From Myxococcales bacterium (GTDB lineage Bacteria; Myxococcota_A; Polyangia; Polyangiales; Ga0077539), in assembly GCA_016793325.1 (NCBI GenBank), contig JAEUKI010000003.1, forward strand, positions 62,001-126,000: 64,000 nt of DNA. Reading direction: 5' to 3'. A model generated the notes under the pieces. It was not told the DNA's origin and did no database searches. It saw only the letters and a list, made by a program, of their open reading frames with translations. Both the position numbers and the translations under genes were made by a program. Each line of letters begins with the position of its first letter. Within the stretch, counting starts at the first letter, position 1. Positions 17,525 through 27,363 of this stretch are shown in pieces.

Positions 17525-20500
17525 ATGAAACATTTGCTTCGCGCGTCACTCCTCGTCGCTACCGTCGCGAGCATTTCGATCGCGCCTCGCGCCGCGCAGG
17601 CGCAGACCGTCGTAAAGCCCGAATTCTTGCTCATCGTCGACAGCTCCGGATCGATGCGAGCCGTCGCGGGGGCAAACTCCTGCGGCTACGACACGAGCCG
17701 CATTTCGAACGCTGCGTGCGTGATTCGAAATTTGTCCGACGCGTTCGGCGACGGAATCTGGGGCATGGCGACGTACGGACTCGACTGCTTCGCAACGACT
17801 CCGTACCTCCGCCCTGGCGTCGGAAATGGCTGCGGGACGACGAACTGTATCTACAGTTTTCCCGCGACGCTCGGCGCGGCGCCCGCAGGTGCCGCGAACT
17901 TTCCCTTTCCCTGGTACGGCTGCGACGACGGCGGGCGGGTGTGGGTCCGTCCGCAGGAGTCGCTACAGCCGTTTCTGCGCTCATGGGGTGACAACTCGTT
18001 CACGGGCTGCACCGTGACACCTCCGCCCGGCGGTGTTGGAGGACCGGAGTTTCGATACAGCTCCAACGTCAACTGGGACGAGTCTGCAAACACGCGGTAC
18101 ACGCCGCTCGCGGGCTCGTTGAAGCACATCGGAAACTACCTCCGAAACCTTCAAGCACCCGGCCAGCGATCGCCGTACCTCGATTTCAACGGCACTGGCG
18201 CTCGCGATCCGTTCGCTCGGTGTCGCCCGATGAACGTGATTCTTCTGACCGACGGCGAGGAGTGCTGTCGTGACGGCTGCGCGCTGTCGTCGACGCCGAT
18301 CGGCGCTGCGGCCAACGCGCGAAACCTCGGTTGCCTGAGGGTCGATCTCAACAACGACGGCGACACGATCGATCCTGGCGAGTTCAACCAAGACCTCAAC
18401 GGCGATCGCGACTGCTACGACGTCGTCGGCGGAGTCTCCGAGCAGAGCTCGTTTCGCACTCGCACCTACGTGATCGCGTTCGGGCTCACGGACCTCACCA
18501 ACGTCAACCAGATCGCCGCGGCGGGTGGCACCGGCACCGCGTTCAACGCCTCGAACGAAGCGACGATCTCCTCGGCCCTCGCCGACATCGTCTCGCGCTC
18601 GCAGCTCGTCGAGCTCTGCAACGGCGTCGACGACGACTGTGACGGCTTGATCGACGAGGACTTCAACATCGGCGGCGCGTGCACGGTCACGAACATGGCG
18701 TGCTCTTCGCCCGGCGTGTTCGCCTGTCATCCGACGGACCAAACGCAGGCGATTTGCAACGCTCCGCCGATCACGGTCGGCGCTGAAATGACGCAAGCGC
18801 AGTGCACCGACGGCCGCGACAACGACTGTGACGGCGCGACGGACTGCGCCGATCCTCAGTGCGCGACGCAGTCGTTCTGCAGCTCGTGCACGCCGACCGC
18901 CGAGGTGTGCGACGGTCGCGACAACGACTGCGACGGCCAGATCGACGAGGGAATGATCACGCGCCCCTGCGGCTCGACGATCGGCGTCTGCCGCGCGGGA
19001 ACCGAGACGTGCGTGCAGCAATCGACGCCTCAACCCATGGGGACGTGGGGCGCGTGCACGGGCGTCACGGGCAGCCCCGAGGTGTGCGACGGGCTCGACA
19101 ACGACTGCAACGGCGTCGCGGACGAAGGGCTCACGCGCGCGTGCGGCGTCAACCGCGGTCAGTGCCGACCCGGCGTGCAGCTCTGCTTGGGCGCGAGCGG
19201 CTTCGGCGGCGCGTGCATCGGTGAAGTCGGGCCGAGCACCGAGGTGTGCGACGGCGTCGACAACAACTGCGACGGAACGGTCGACAACGGCATTCCGAGC
19301 GCCGGATCGTGCGGCGTCGCGGGCGTCGGAATCTGCACTGGCGGGACGATCCAGTGCATGGGCGGCATGCTCCAGTGCGTCGGCGGAACCACGGCGCGCC
19401 CGGAGACGTGCAACAACCTCGACGACGACTGCAACGGCGTGGTCGACGACGGTCTGCCCGCGGGCACGACGTGTCAGCCGTCGGGCATGATGATCCCCGT
19501 GGACGGGATGGGTCGCCCGATCGGCGCGTGCCGCCTCGGAACGCAGATTTGCCGCGGCGGAATGCAAGTGTGCGACGGCGCGGTCGGACCCTCGATGGAG
19601 GTCTGCAACGGCCAAGACGACGACTGCGACGGCATGGTCGACGAGGGCCTCGACGGCGCCACGTGCGGAACGATGCTCGGCGTCTGCCGCCAGGGCATGC
19701 GTCGCTGCGTGATGGGCCGCGAAGTGTGCGACGGCGCGGTGCTTCCGTCCGAAGAAGTGTGCGACGGCCTCGACAACGACTGCGACGGCGAGGTCGACGA
19801 AGGCAACCCCGGCGGCGGCGGCGCGTGCGGCACGATGGCCGGCTCGTGCATGTCCGGCGTCAACGTGTGCCGCGGCGGACGCATCGTGTGCGACGGCGCG
19901 CGCGGACCGATGCCGGAGGTGTGCGACGGCCTCGACAACGACTGCAACGGGATGATCGACGACGGGTTGATGGACGGCGCTCCGTGCGGCTCGTCGACCG
20001 GTCGCTGCATGCCGGGCCGTCAGCGCTGCGTGATGGGCCGCATGGTCTGCGAAGGCGGCGTCGGGCCGCGCGCAGAGGAGTGCAACTGCGTCGACGACGA
20101 CTGCGACGGGATGACCGACGAAGCGGGCGAGGGCGGCGCGGCGCTCTGCGGCGGCGGCTCTGTGTGCGCTGGAGCGCCGAGCTGCGGGTGCTTGCGTCCG
20201 TGCGGCAGCGGAGAGTTTCCGTGCCCGCCCGGCCGCGCGTGCCAAGACGTCATGGGTCAACGACTGTGCGTCGGTGATCCGTGTGCGGGCGTGAACTGCC
20301 CCATGGGTCAGGTGTGCAGCAACGGCGCGTGCCGCTCGCTGTGCGACGGCGTGACGTGCGAGGCGCCGCTCGTGTGCGACCCGCGCAACGGGCGCTGCGT
20401 CTCGAACGACTGCCGCATGCTCAACAACTGCGCGTCGAACGAGCTCTGCATCGCGGGCCGCTGCGTGATGGATCGCTGCGCGACGACGACGTGCCCGGCG

Positions 20501-21013
20501 ATGCAGGCGTGCGTCGATGGAACGTGCGTTCCCTCGTGCGCGATGGTCACGTGCCCGATGGGCCAGAGCTGCAACCAGACGACGGGCATGTGCGCGCCCT
20601 CGATGACCGACCCGTGCGCGAGCGTTCGATGTGCCGCAAATCAAGTGTGCAACCCGGCGACGGGGATGTGCGTGCTCTCGATGTGCGGCCCGCAGACGAC
20701 GTGCCCGCGCGGACAGGCGTGCAACCCGGTTACGGGCGCGTGCTCGGACGACTCGTGCGCGACCGTTCGTTGCCCCACGGGCCAGACGTGCTCCGCCGGA
20801 ACGTGCCGCGAGGCGCCCCGCCCGCCGGTCATGACGATCCCTGCGGATCGCGTGATCTCTTCGGGCGGCGGGTGCACCGTGGCCCGCGCTCCGTCGCACT
20901 CGAACAACGGCGGCTCGATCGTCGCTGCGCTCGCCGCGGCGGCGGTGCTGGTCGGCGCTCGGCGCGCGCGCAAACGTCGCTCGCTTCGCGGTGACGCGGA
21001 GGTGTCGCGATGA
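17525..21013 (+). CDS. VWA-type and MopE-repeat surface protein with MYXO-CTERM tail
   Basis: Secreted protein of 1162 residues. After a signal peptide (LLVATVASISIAPRAAQA) comes a von Willebrand A-like domain with the MIDAS start DSSGSM at 39-44 and a second element ILLTDGEECC. Ten MopE-type motifs of the form CNGVDDDCDGLIDE follow at about 55-residue spacing, a pattern linked to copper or calcium binding in methanotroph MopE. Next are Cys-rich repeats such as CPMGQVCSNGACR. The C-terminus has GGC, a hydrophobic helix and Arg/Lys residues: a MYXO-CTERM sorting tail. ATG 17525 gives the signal peptide; the longer frame from 17435 does not. Its stop overlaps the next gene by 4 bp. Adhesin or metal-scavenging roles are inferred only. 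Confidence 0.85.
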   Translation: MKHLLRASLLVATVASISIAPRAAQAQTVVKPEFLLIVDSSGSMRAVAGANSCGYDTSRISNAACVIRNLSDAFGDGIWGMATYGLDCFATTPYLRPGVGNGCGTTNCIYSFPATLGAAPAGAANFPFPWYGCDDGGRVWVRPQESLQPFLRSWGDNSFTGCTVTPPPGGVGGPEFRYSSNVNWDESANTRYTPLAGSLKHIGNYLRNLQAPGQRSPYLDFNGTGARDPFARCRPMNVILLTDGEECCRDGCALSSTPIGAAANARNLGCLRVDLNNDGDTIDPGEFNQDLNGDRDCYDVVGGVSEQSSFRTRTYVIAFGLTDLTNVNQIAAAGGTGTAFNASNEATISSALADIVSRSQLVELCNGVDDDCDGLIDEDFNIGGACTVTNMACSSPGVFACHPTDQTQAICNAPPITVGAEMTQAQCTDGRDNDCDGATDCADPQCATQSFCSSCTPTAEVCDGRDNDCDGQIDEGMITRPCGSTIGVCRAGTETCVQQSTPQPMGTWGACTGVTGSPEVCDGLDNDCNGVADEGLTRACGVNRGQCRPGVQLCLGASGFGGACIGEVGPSTEVCDGVDNNCDGTVDNGIPSAGSCGVAGVGICTGGTIQCMGGMLQCVGGTTARPETCNNLDDDCNGVVDDGLPAGTTCQPSGMMIPVDGMGRPIGACRLGTQICRGGMQVCDGAVGPSMEVCNGQDDDCDGMVDEGLDGATCGTMLGVCRQGMRRCVMGREVCDGAVLPSEEVCDGLDNDCDGEVDEGNPGGGGACGTMAGSCMSGVNVCRGGRIVCDGARGPMPEVCDGLDNDCNGMIDDGLMDGAPCGSSTGRCMPGRQRCVMGRMVCEGGVGPRAEECNCVDDDCDGMTDEAGEGGAALCGGGSVCAGAPSCGCLRPCGSGEFPCPPGRACQDVMGQRLCVGDPCAGVNCPMGQVCSNGACRSLCDGVTCEAPLVCDPRNGRCVSNDCRMLNNCASNELCIAGRCVMDRCATTTCPAMQACVDGTCVPSCAMVTCPMGQSCNQTTGMCAPSMTDPCASVRCAANQVCNPATGMCVLSMCGPQTTCPRGQACNPVTGACSDDSCATVRCPTGQTCSAGTCREAPRPPVMTIPADRVISSGGGCTVARAPSHSNNGGSIVAALAAAAVLVGARRARKRRSLRGDAEVSR

Positions 21014-23523
21014 GCCGCACGCCTTGGATCTACGCGGCGATCGTCGCGATGGGCGCGAGCCTCGGCGCGTGCCGAAGCGAGCCGTACTGCCTCAACTGCG
21101 TCGACGGACAACCCGTCGGCGACGGCGGCTCCGAGGGCGGAGCGACTGACGGCGGCGACGTCACTCCGACCGACGCGACGGACGCGCGCGTCGATGTGGT
21201 GGACGTCGCGACGCCCGACGGCTGCACGCCAGGGGCCGAAGAGCTCTGCAACGGCGCCGACGACAACTGCGACGGTCGCATCGACGAGGGCTTCGACACG
21301 CAATCGGACCCGCGCAACTGCGGCGGCTGCGGGCGCGCGTGCAACCTCCCGCGCGCGATCCCCGTGTGCCAGATGGGGATGTGCCGCATCGCGATGAACG
21401 GCTGCGACACGAATTTCTACGACCTCGACGGCGACCCTGCGAACGGCTGCGAGTACGCGTGCACGCCCGTTCCTGGCGCGACCAACGACAACACGTGCGA
21501 CCGTCGTGACGACGACTGCGACGGGCAAGTCGACGAGGACGTCGACCTCTGCACGGACAACCGCAACTGCGGGATGTGCGGTCGCAACTGCGCTCCGCCC
21601 AACGCCAACGGCCGCTGCGTTCGCACGGACATGGGCATGGGCGCGTGCATGGCGGCCAACACCACGTGCCAGATCGGCTCGTGCGCGACGGGCTTCTTCG
21701 ACATCGACGGTCGCCCCGAAAACGGCTGCGAGTACGAGTGCACCGCGACGGGCGCCGAGGTGTGCGACGGTCGCGACAACGACTGCGACGGGATGGTCGA
21801 CGAGGGCAACCCCGGCGCTGGAATGGCCTGCGGATCGAGCGTCGGAACGTGCCGTCAGGGCATGACCGCGTGCGTGATGGGTCGCATCCAGTGCATGGGT
21901 GATGTTCGCCCGACCACCGAGCTCTGCGACGGGCTCGACAACAACTGCAACGGGATGACCGACGACGACGTCTCGGGCGACATGCGCGTCGGGGCGGTGT
22001 GCGGCACGGGCGTCGGCGACTGCCGACCGGGTCGCAACGCGTGCATGGGCGGCATGATCGTGTGCACCGGCGCGACGATGCCTCGCGCCGAGACGTGCGA
22101 CGGCCGCGACAACGACTGCAACGGCATGATCGACGACGCGATCGCGAGCATGGGCGCGTGCGGCTCGAGCACCGGCGCGTGCAGGCCGGGCGCGCTCCAG
22201 TGCGTCGGCGGCAGCGTGCGGTGCGTGGGCGGAACGACGTCGACCGCCGAGCGCTGCAACGGCGTCGACGACGACTGCAACGGCGTCGTCGACAACGGGT
22301 TCGACCTGCAAAATGACCCGACGAACTGCGGTCGCTGCGGCAACTCGTGCGCGGCCGCGGCCAACGCGATCGTCGCGTGCCGCACGGGCGCATGCAGCTT
22401 GATTGCGTGTGCTCCGGGCTTCTACAACATCGACGGCAACGCGGCGAACGGCTGCGAGTACGCGTGCTCGTTTCAGGGCTCGACCGAGGTCTGCAACGGC
22501 CGCGACGACAACTGCAACGGAACGGTCGACGAAGGCGTCACGCCTCCGCCGGGCTTCTGCCGCAGCACGGGCCTCTGCGCGGGCGCGACCGCCTCGTGCA
22601 TGGGCTCGCGCGGCTTCGTGTGCAGCTACCCAGCGACGGTCGAGACCGACCCGATGACGGGCCAGCCCGTCGCGGTCGAGACGCGCTGCAACGGCATCGA
22701 CGACAACTGCAACGGCGCGGTGGACGAGAGCTTCTCGAACCTCGGCGTCTCGTGCAGCAACGGCGGCACCGGCGCGTGCGGCGCCACGGGGCGCATCGTG
22801 TGCTCGGCCGACCAGCGCTCGACCACGTGCAACGCGCCGCCGCCCGGAATGGCTGCGACGGAGGTGTGCGACGGGATCGACAACGACTGCGACGGCCTCA
22901 TCGACGAGAGCCGCGCGACGCCGGGCACCAACGCGTCGTTCGTCGCGACCGACTGGGTGAACATCGGCGGCAACCGCTGGATGATGACCTACGAAGCCTC
23001 GCGCCCCAACGCGACAGCGTCGTCGCAGGGCACCGCCAACGCGCGCGCATGCTCGCGGCCGGGCGTGATTCCTTGGACCAATCTCACCGGGCCGCAGGCG
23101 GAGGCGGCGTGCAGCGCGATCGGCGCGACGCTCTGCTCCGAGACCGAGTGGCAGTCGACCTGCAACGCAGGGAACACCGCGTGCAACTGGAGCTATCTCA
23201 GCGGCTGCGCGAACTACTCGAGCACGACCTGCAACGGCGTCGACAACGACATCAACGCGGGCATGCCGGGTGTCCAGAACGGTCTCTTGCCCACGGGCGC
23301 GCTCGCGAGCTGCCGCCCGAGCAACCGCGGGATCTTCGACCTCAGCGGCAACGCGAAGGAGTTCACGGCTCCGACGGCGGGCAGCTATGCGCTCCGCGGC
23401 GGCTCGTACAACAACCTGGCGTTCGGAACGTCCTGCCCGTTCCAGTTCACGGAAGTGGACAACGCGTTCCGGTTCGTGAACGTCGGCTTCCGCTGCTGCT
23501 TCACTGGCGCTACACCTCCGTAG
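21010..23523 (+). CDS. MopE-repeat lipoprotein with C-terminal FGE-like domain
   Basis: Predicted lipoprotein of 837 residues (signal ending MGASLGAC). It carries nine MopE-type motifs such as CDGRDNDCDGMVDE, separated by repeated blocks with NPTNCGRCGNSC-like and GYFxxDGxxxNGCEY-like segments. The last 190 residues resemble a formylglycine-generating-enzyme/SUMF1 fold: TNLTGPQAEAACSAIGA, TLCSETEWQSTC, GNAKEFTAP, LRGGSYNN and FVNVGFRCC. Many bacterial FGE-like domains are not true enzymes; here it may bind sugar or peptide instead. ATG 21010 overlaps the upstream stop by 4 bp, so the two large Cys-rich proteins are probably made together and may form one surface structure. Confidence 0.85.
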   Translation: MSRTPWIYAAIVAMGASLGACRSEPYCLNCVDGQPVGDGGSEGGATDGGDVTPTDATDARVDVVDVATPDGCTPGAEELCNGADDNCDGRIDEGFDTQSDPRNCGGCGRACNLPRAIPVCQMGMCRIAMNGCDTNFYDLDGDPANGCEYACTPVPGATNDNTCDRRDDDCDGQVDEDVDLCTDNRNCGMCGRNCAPPNANGRCVRTDMGMGACMAANTTCQIGSCATGFFDIDGRPENGCEYECTATGAEVCDGRDNDCDGMVDEGNPGAGMACGSSVGTCRQGMTACVMGRIQCMGDVRPTTELCDGLDNNCNGMTDDDVSGDMRVGAVCGTGVGDCRPGRNACMGGMIVCTGATMPRAETCDGRDNDCNGMIDDAIASMGACGSSTGACRPGALQCVGGSVRCVGGTTSTAERCNGVDDDCNGVVDNGFDLQNDPTNCGRCGNSCAAAANAIVACRTGACSLIACAPGFYNIDGNAANGCEYACSFQGSTEVCNGRDDNCNGTVDEGVTPPPGFCRSTGLCAGATASCMGSRGFVCSYPATVETDPMTGQPVAVETRCNGIDDNCNGAVDESFSNLGVSCSNGGTGACGATGRIVCSADQRSTTCNAPPPGMAATEVCDGIDNDCDGLIDESRATPGTNASFVATDWVNIGGNRWMMTYEASRPNATASSQGTANARACSRPGVIPWTNLTGPQAEAACSAIGATLCSETEWQSTCNAGNTACNWSYLSGCANYSSTTCNGVDNDINAGMPGVQNGLLPTGALASCRPSNRGIFDLSGNAKEFTAPTAGSYALRGGSYNNLAFGTSCPFQFTEVDNAFRFVNVGFRCCFTGATPP

Positions 23524-23525
23524 CG

Positions 23526-24050
23526 ATGACCCTCGAGCCTGCCCGATCCGACGAGCGTCCGAGTCCCATCGACGCTCCTGTCGCGGGCGGCTCGAAGCCC
23601 GAGCCTCTCGCGCTCGCAGAGGATCGCGCGACGCCGCTGGGACGATTCGTGTGGGCGCTGCTCGGGGCGGGGGCGGCGACCGTCGTGGGGCTATCGCTCT
23701 GGCTGACGCCGAACCCGAGCGGCTTCGGGACGCACCGCCAGCTCGGGCTTCCTCCGTGCGAGTTCGGCGCGATGACGGGCATCCCGTGCCCCGGCTGCGG
23801 GCTCACGACGTCCTTCGCGCACACGGCGCACGGGCACTTCATCGCGGGCTTCGCGGCGCACTTGATGGGTCCGCCGCTGTTTCTCGTGACGCTCTTCGTC
23901 GCGCTCTACGCGCCGATCGCGATCGCGAAGCGCAAGCCGCTCCTGTCGCTGCTCGACGCGAAGCCGACGGCGCCCGTCTTGTTGATCACCTCGACGCTCG
24001 GGATGCTCACGTGGATCCTTCGCGCGACGCACGTTCTGCCGCCGCGTTGA
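23526..24050 (+). CDS. DUF2752 membrane protein
   Basis: A small membrane protein of 174 residues with three to four hydrophobic segments and the DUF2752 signature: PCEFGAMTGIPCPGCGLTTSF, with the paired CPGC cysteines, followed by GHFIAGFAAHLMGP. The family has no assigned function. The gene starts 2 bp after the stop of the FGE-like lipoprotein gene, so it is likely the last gene of that operon. Its 3' end overlaps the convergent DMT transporter gene by 44 bp. Confidence 0.85.
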   Translation: MTLEPARSDERPSPIDAPVAGGSKPEPLALAEDRATPLGRFVWALLGAGAATVVGLSLWLTPNPSGFGTHRQLGLPPCEFGAMTGIPCPGCGLTTSFAHTAHGHFIAGFAAHLMGPPLFLVTLFVALYAPIAIAKRKPLLSLLDAKPTAPVLLITSTLGMLTWILRATHVLPPR

Positions 24051-24948
24051 CGCGCTGATCGCGTTGCGCGCTCGCCACCAAGAGCACCCCTGCGGACAAG
24101 AGCAACGCGATCCCTCCGAGCGCGCTCCGGGATGGCCACGTGGCGCGGAGCGCTCCATCGACGACGAGCGCGAGGACGACCTGCGCCCAGCCCGCTGCGC
24201 CGACGCGCGCGGCGCGATCGAGCGCGTACGCGCGCGTGAGCGCGAGCTGCCCGACGGTCGCCGTGATCCCGACGGACGCTAGGCACAGCCAATCGATCGC
24301 GTTCGACGGGACCTGCACCGGCGCGCCGCGCGCGACACGAGAGACGAGGGCCGTCGCCGTGACCACGCTCGCGACCGACGAGAAGTGAACGACGATGGCC
24401 TCGGGCGGCTCGTCGCCGAGCCTGCGCAACGAGACCATCGCCACCGCGCTCGCCGCGCCAGCTCCGAGCGCGACGAGCCCCGCGAGCTCGCCGCGCGTAA
24501 ACCCCGGCTGCTCGACGAAGAACACGCCGATGATCGCGATCGCGAGCGCCGCGAGCACGGCGCGGCCCGGGCGCTCGCCGAGCACGAACCACGCGAGCGC
24601 CGCGATCCAGAGCGGCGTCGTGTTGAGCAGCGCCGTCGCGTCCGCGAGCGGCATGTGCGTGAGCGCGTAGAACGTCAGCACCATCGACGTGCTCCCCGCG
24701 ATCGAGCGCGTCCACATCACGCGACGATCGCGGACGCCGAGCGAGACGCCCCGCGCTCGCGCGACGGAGAGCGCGACGAAGAGCCCGAGAAACGCGCGGG
24801 CGAACGCGGCCATCTCCCACGGGATCCCGCGGCGCGCCAAGAGCGCTGCGGTCGCGTTCATCGTCGTGAACGAGGCGCTCGCGAACAGCATGAACGCGAG
24901 GCCGCGCAGCGGGCGATCAGCGCTCGTCTCCAGCGAATGAACGGCCAT
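24007..24948 (-). CDS. EamA/DMT-family transporter
   Basis: Ten-helix drug/metabolite-type permease of 313 residues with two EamA repeats: the first ends near LGERPGRAVLAALAIAIIG and the second in AALRATWPSRSALGG. Characteristic segments are TTMNATAALLARRGIP and STSMVLTFYALTHMPLADA. Substrate is unknown; family members export amino acids, nucleobases or metabolites. Its ATG directly follows the stop of the aldehyde dehydrogenase gene (24949), so translation is probably coupled. Confidence 0.88.
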   Translation of the reverse strand: MAVHSLETSADRPLRGLAFMLFASASFTTMNATAALLARRGIPWEMAAFARAFLGLFVALSVARARGVSLGVRDRRVMWTRSIAGSTSMVLTFYALTHMPLADATALLNTTPLWIAALAWFVLGERPGRAVLAALAIAIIGVFFVEQPGFTRGELAGLVALGAGAASAVAMVSLRRLGDEPPEAIVVHFSSVASVVTATALVSRVARGAPVQVPSNAIDWLCLASVGITATVGQLALTRAYALDRAARVGAAGWAQVVLALVVDGALRATWPSRSALGGIALLLSAGVLLVASAQRDQRVNAAAERASREGST

Positions 24949-26364
24949 TCAGCGGACCACGAGGAGCTTCTTCTCCGCGAGCTCGTCGATGGCAAATCGA
25001 ACGCCTTCGCGCCCGAAGCCCGAGTCCTTCGTTCCTCCGTAGGGCATCGAGTCCACGCGAAAGTTGGACGCTTCGTTGACCACGAGCGCGCCCACCGTGA
25101 GCGTCGTGTACGCCTGTCGAATCACGCGCGTGTCGTGCGTGAACAGCGAGCACTGGAGCCCGTAGCGCCCCCGCTCGATGCTCTCGAGCGCGTCGGCGAG
25201 CGCGTCGTACGCGTGCACCGTGAGCGCGGGCCCGAAGAGCTCTTCGTCGACGAGGCGCGTTCCCTCGTGGGCGTCGGCGATGATCGCAGCGGTCATGCGA
25301 TTGCTCGAGGCCTCGCCGCCCGTGAGCACCTTCGCGCCGCGCGCGACCGCCTCGTCGATCCACGCGCGGACGCGCTCGCACGCGCGCTGATCGATGAGCG
25401 GTCCGAAGATGGTCTGCTCATCCGCCGCGTCGGTGACGCGGTGAACACGCGCGCGACGCACGAGCGCGTCGGTGACCCGCTCGAGCCGCGCCCGCGGAAC
25501 GAACAGCCGCTGCGTCTTGATGCACACCTGCCCGGCGTACCCGAAGGCCGCCGCGTCGATCTTCGAGAGCGTCTGCTCGTCGGGCTCGAAATCGGGGCCG
25601 AGGATGCACGCTGCGTTGCCGCCGAGCTCGAGGACGACCCGCTTTCGCGGAGCGCGCTCCTTGATGCCCCAGCCCACCGCGGCGCTCCCCGTGAACGAAA
25701 TCGCTGCGAATCGCGGGTCTGCCACGAGCTTGGCCGCGCGCTCGTTGCTCGTGAGCACGACGCTCAGCATCCGCTCGGGCACGCCCGACGCGAGCGCGAG
25801 CCGCGCGAGCAAGAGCGCGGTGAGGGGCGTCTGCGGCGCGGGCTTGAGGACCACGGGCATCCCGAGCGCGAAGGCGGGCGCGAGCTTGTGCGCGACGAGG
25901 TTGAGCGGAAAATTGAAGGGCGAAATCGCGAGCAAGGCGCCCGGGCTCGTGCGGGTCCACGCGCCCACGAGTCCCGCGAACGGCTCGGCGCTGTCGAGCG
26001 CGAGCGCTTCGCCCCCGAGGCGCGCGCACTCTTCGCTCGCGAGTCGAAACGTGGTCTCTGCGCGGGACACTTCGGCGCGGGCGAGCTTGAGGGGCTTCGC
26101 TGCTTCGCGCACGATCGTGCTCGCGAAGGCCTCGCGCTCGTGCCGCAGTCCATCGGCGATCTTCGAGAGCCACTCGCGCCGCGCGTACGTGGGCGTGGCG
26201 CGAAGCTCGCGCGAAGCGTCGCTCGCGATCGCGGCCGCGTCGGAGACGGCGTCGTCGCCAGCGAGCGAGACCTCTGCGATCTGCGCGTGATCCCACGGCG
26301 AGCGGAGCGCTGTGCGCTCGTCGGTCGACCGCTCGCGCCCCGCGATGATGGATGCTGCGTGCAT
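24949..26364 (-). CDS. NAD(P)-dependent aldehyde dehydrogenase
   Basis: ALDH-superfamily enzyme of 471 residues. Visible motifs are SPFNFPLNLVAHKLAPA, VVLKPAPQTPLTALLL, ISFTGSAAVGW, VVLELGGNAACIL (general-base Glu), GYAGQVCIKTQRLF (catalytic Cys) and MPYGGTKDSGFGREG. The sequence is closest in feel to the lactaldehyde / non-phosphorylating glyceraldehyde-3-phosphate dehydrogenase branch; the substrate cannot be fixed. It lies between a binding-protein gene (15 bp upstream) and a DMT exporter (0 bp downstream), forming a three-gene minus-strand operon. Confidence 0.9.
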   Translation of the reverse strand: MHAASIIAGRERSTDERTALRSPWDHAQIAEVSLAGDDAVSDAAAIASDASRELRATPTYARREWLSKIADGLRHEREAFASTIVREAAKPLKLARAEVSRAETTFRLASEECARLGGEALALDSAEPFAGLVGAWTRTSPGALLAISPFNFPLNLVAHKLAPAFALGMPVVLKPAPQTPLTALLLARLALASGVPERMLSVVLTSNERAAKLVADPRFAAISFTGSAAVGWGIKERAPRKRVVLELGGNAACILGPDFEPDEQTLSKIDAAAFGYAGQVCIKTQRLFVPRARLERVTDALVRRARVHRVTDAADEQTIFGPLIDQRACERVRAWIDEAVARGAKVLTGGEASSNRMTAAIIADAHEGTRLVDEELFGPALTVHAYDALADALESIERGRYGLQCSLFTHDTRVIRQAYTTLTVGALVVNEASNFRVDSMPYGGTKDSGFGREGVRFAIDELAEKKLLVVR

Positions 26365-26379
26365 GGGTTGGGGCGCGAT

Positions 26380-27231
26380 TTACCCCAGCGTCTGCCGCAG
26401 CGCGAGCGCGACGAGCTCGATTGCGCGCGGCGCGCGAGGACCCGGCCGCGTCACGAGCGGGTCGCTCACCGAGACGATGCGCCGATCGCGCACCGCGGGG
26501 AGCGTCGTGTGCTCGGCCCACGCGCGCTCGAGCGGAGCCTGAGCGAGGGGGCCGCAGAGGTCGAGCACTACGGTGGGCGCGAGCGCGAGCACGGTCTCGA
26601 TCGAGAGCTGCGGCCACGCGGGGCCCGACGCGAGGGCGTTGCGCGCGTTGCTGAGCCGCAAGAGCTCGTCGACGTACGAGCCGGGCCCCGCGCACACGAG
26701 CGGCCGCTGATCGATCACCGCGAGCACGCGCGGCGGCTCGCGGGGCGAGAAGAGATTTCGCGCGCGCTGGACCTGCGCGTCGAACGCAGCGAGCCAGCGC
26801 GTCGCGGCGGCGTTGTCGTCGCAGAGCCTCGCGTGCGTCCGAGCGAGCGAGCGCACGTCTTCGACGCTTTCGACGGCGTTGATCTCGACGACGATCCCGC
26901 GCGCGCGGAGGCGTTCGACCGTCGCGTGCGGGACGCCGGGAGCGCCGACGACGGTGTCCGGCGCGAGCGCGAGGATCGCCTCGATCGACAGCGAGTCGAG
27001 CGCTCCGACGCGCGGCAATCGACGCACGTCGTCAGGAAAATCGCAGACCGAAGACACCCCCACCACGCGCGAGCCGAACCCGAGCGCGAAGAGCATCTCG
27101 GTCGTGTTGGGCGCCACCGAGACGACTCTCCGTCCGCGGGCTCGTTGCGCGCGAGCGTCGCGTCGACAGCTCGCAACGAGAGCGGCCGCAGCGAGCAGCC
27201 CTGTGCGGCGCGAGAACCTGAGCGAAGTCAC
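26380..27231 (-). CDS. BtuF-like helical-backbone substrate-binding protein
   Basis: Periplasmic binding protein of 283 residues for cobalamin, haem or a siderophore complex. The N-terminus has a twin-Arg-like start and ends in ALVASC, a lipobox. The fold is indicated by RVVSVAPNTTEMLFALGFG, VGVSSVCDFPDDVRRLPRVG and LAPTVVLDL, which match the BtuF/FhuD family (class III). No ABC permease or ATPase gene is adjacent, so it would work with a transporter elsewhere. It heads the operon with the aldehyde dehydrogenase and DMT genes. Confidence 0.85.
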   Translation of the reverse strand: MTSLRFSRRTGLLAAAALVASCRRDARAQRARGRRVVSVAPNTTEMLFALGFGSRVVGVSSVCDFPDDVRRLPRVGALDSLSIEAILALAPDTVVGAPGVPHATVERLRARGIVVEINAVESVEDVRSLARTHARLCDDNAAATRWLAAFDAQVQRARNLFSPREPPRVLAVIDQRPLVCAGPGSYVDELLRLSNARNALASGPAWPQLSIETVLALAPTVVLDLCGPLAQAPLERAWAEHTTLPAVRDRRIVSVSDPLVTRPGPRAPRAIELVALALRQTLG

Positions 27232-27363
27232 GGCGCGGGAGTGTATACGCGCGGAGCCCGTGGCTCAGCGGGACAGAATACGTCCACCTGATACTTGGGT
27301 TTTTGCGCGCGACCGTCGCAAGATTCGCCGGCGATAGACGCGATCGCAGAGCGAGCAGGGACG

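Noticed and set aside
17981..20899. A 972-residue minus-strand frame opposite the MopE-repeat gene
   Set aside because: It mirrors the codon bias of the real gene (long runs of Ala, Val, His and Arg) and has no plausible start or domain; it is a shadow frame.
24385..27291. A 968-residue plus-strand frame opposite the ALDH and BtuF-like genes
   Set aside because: Extremely Arg/Glu rich with no domain, while the minus strand holds two complete enzyme families.
27232..27363. Cobalamin riboswitch before the BtuF-like gene
   Set aside because: No B12-box-like element or extended conserved fold is visible in this short divergent gap.
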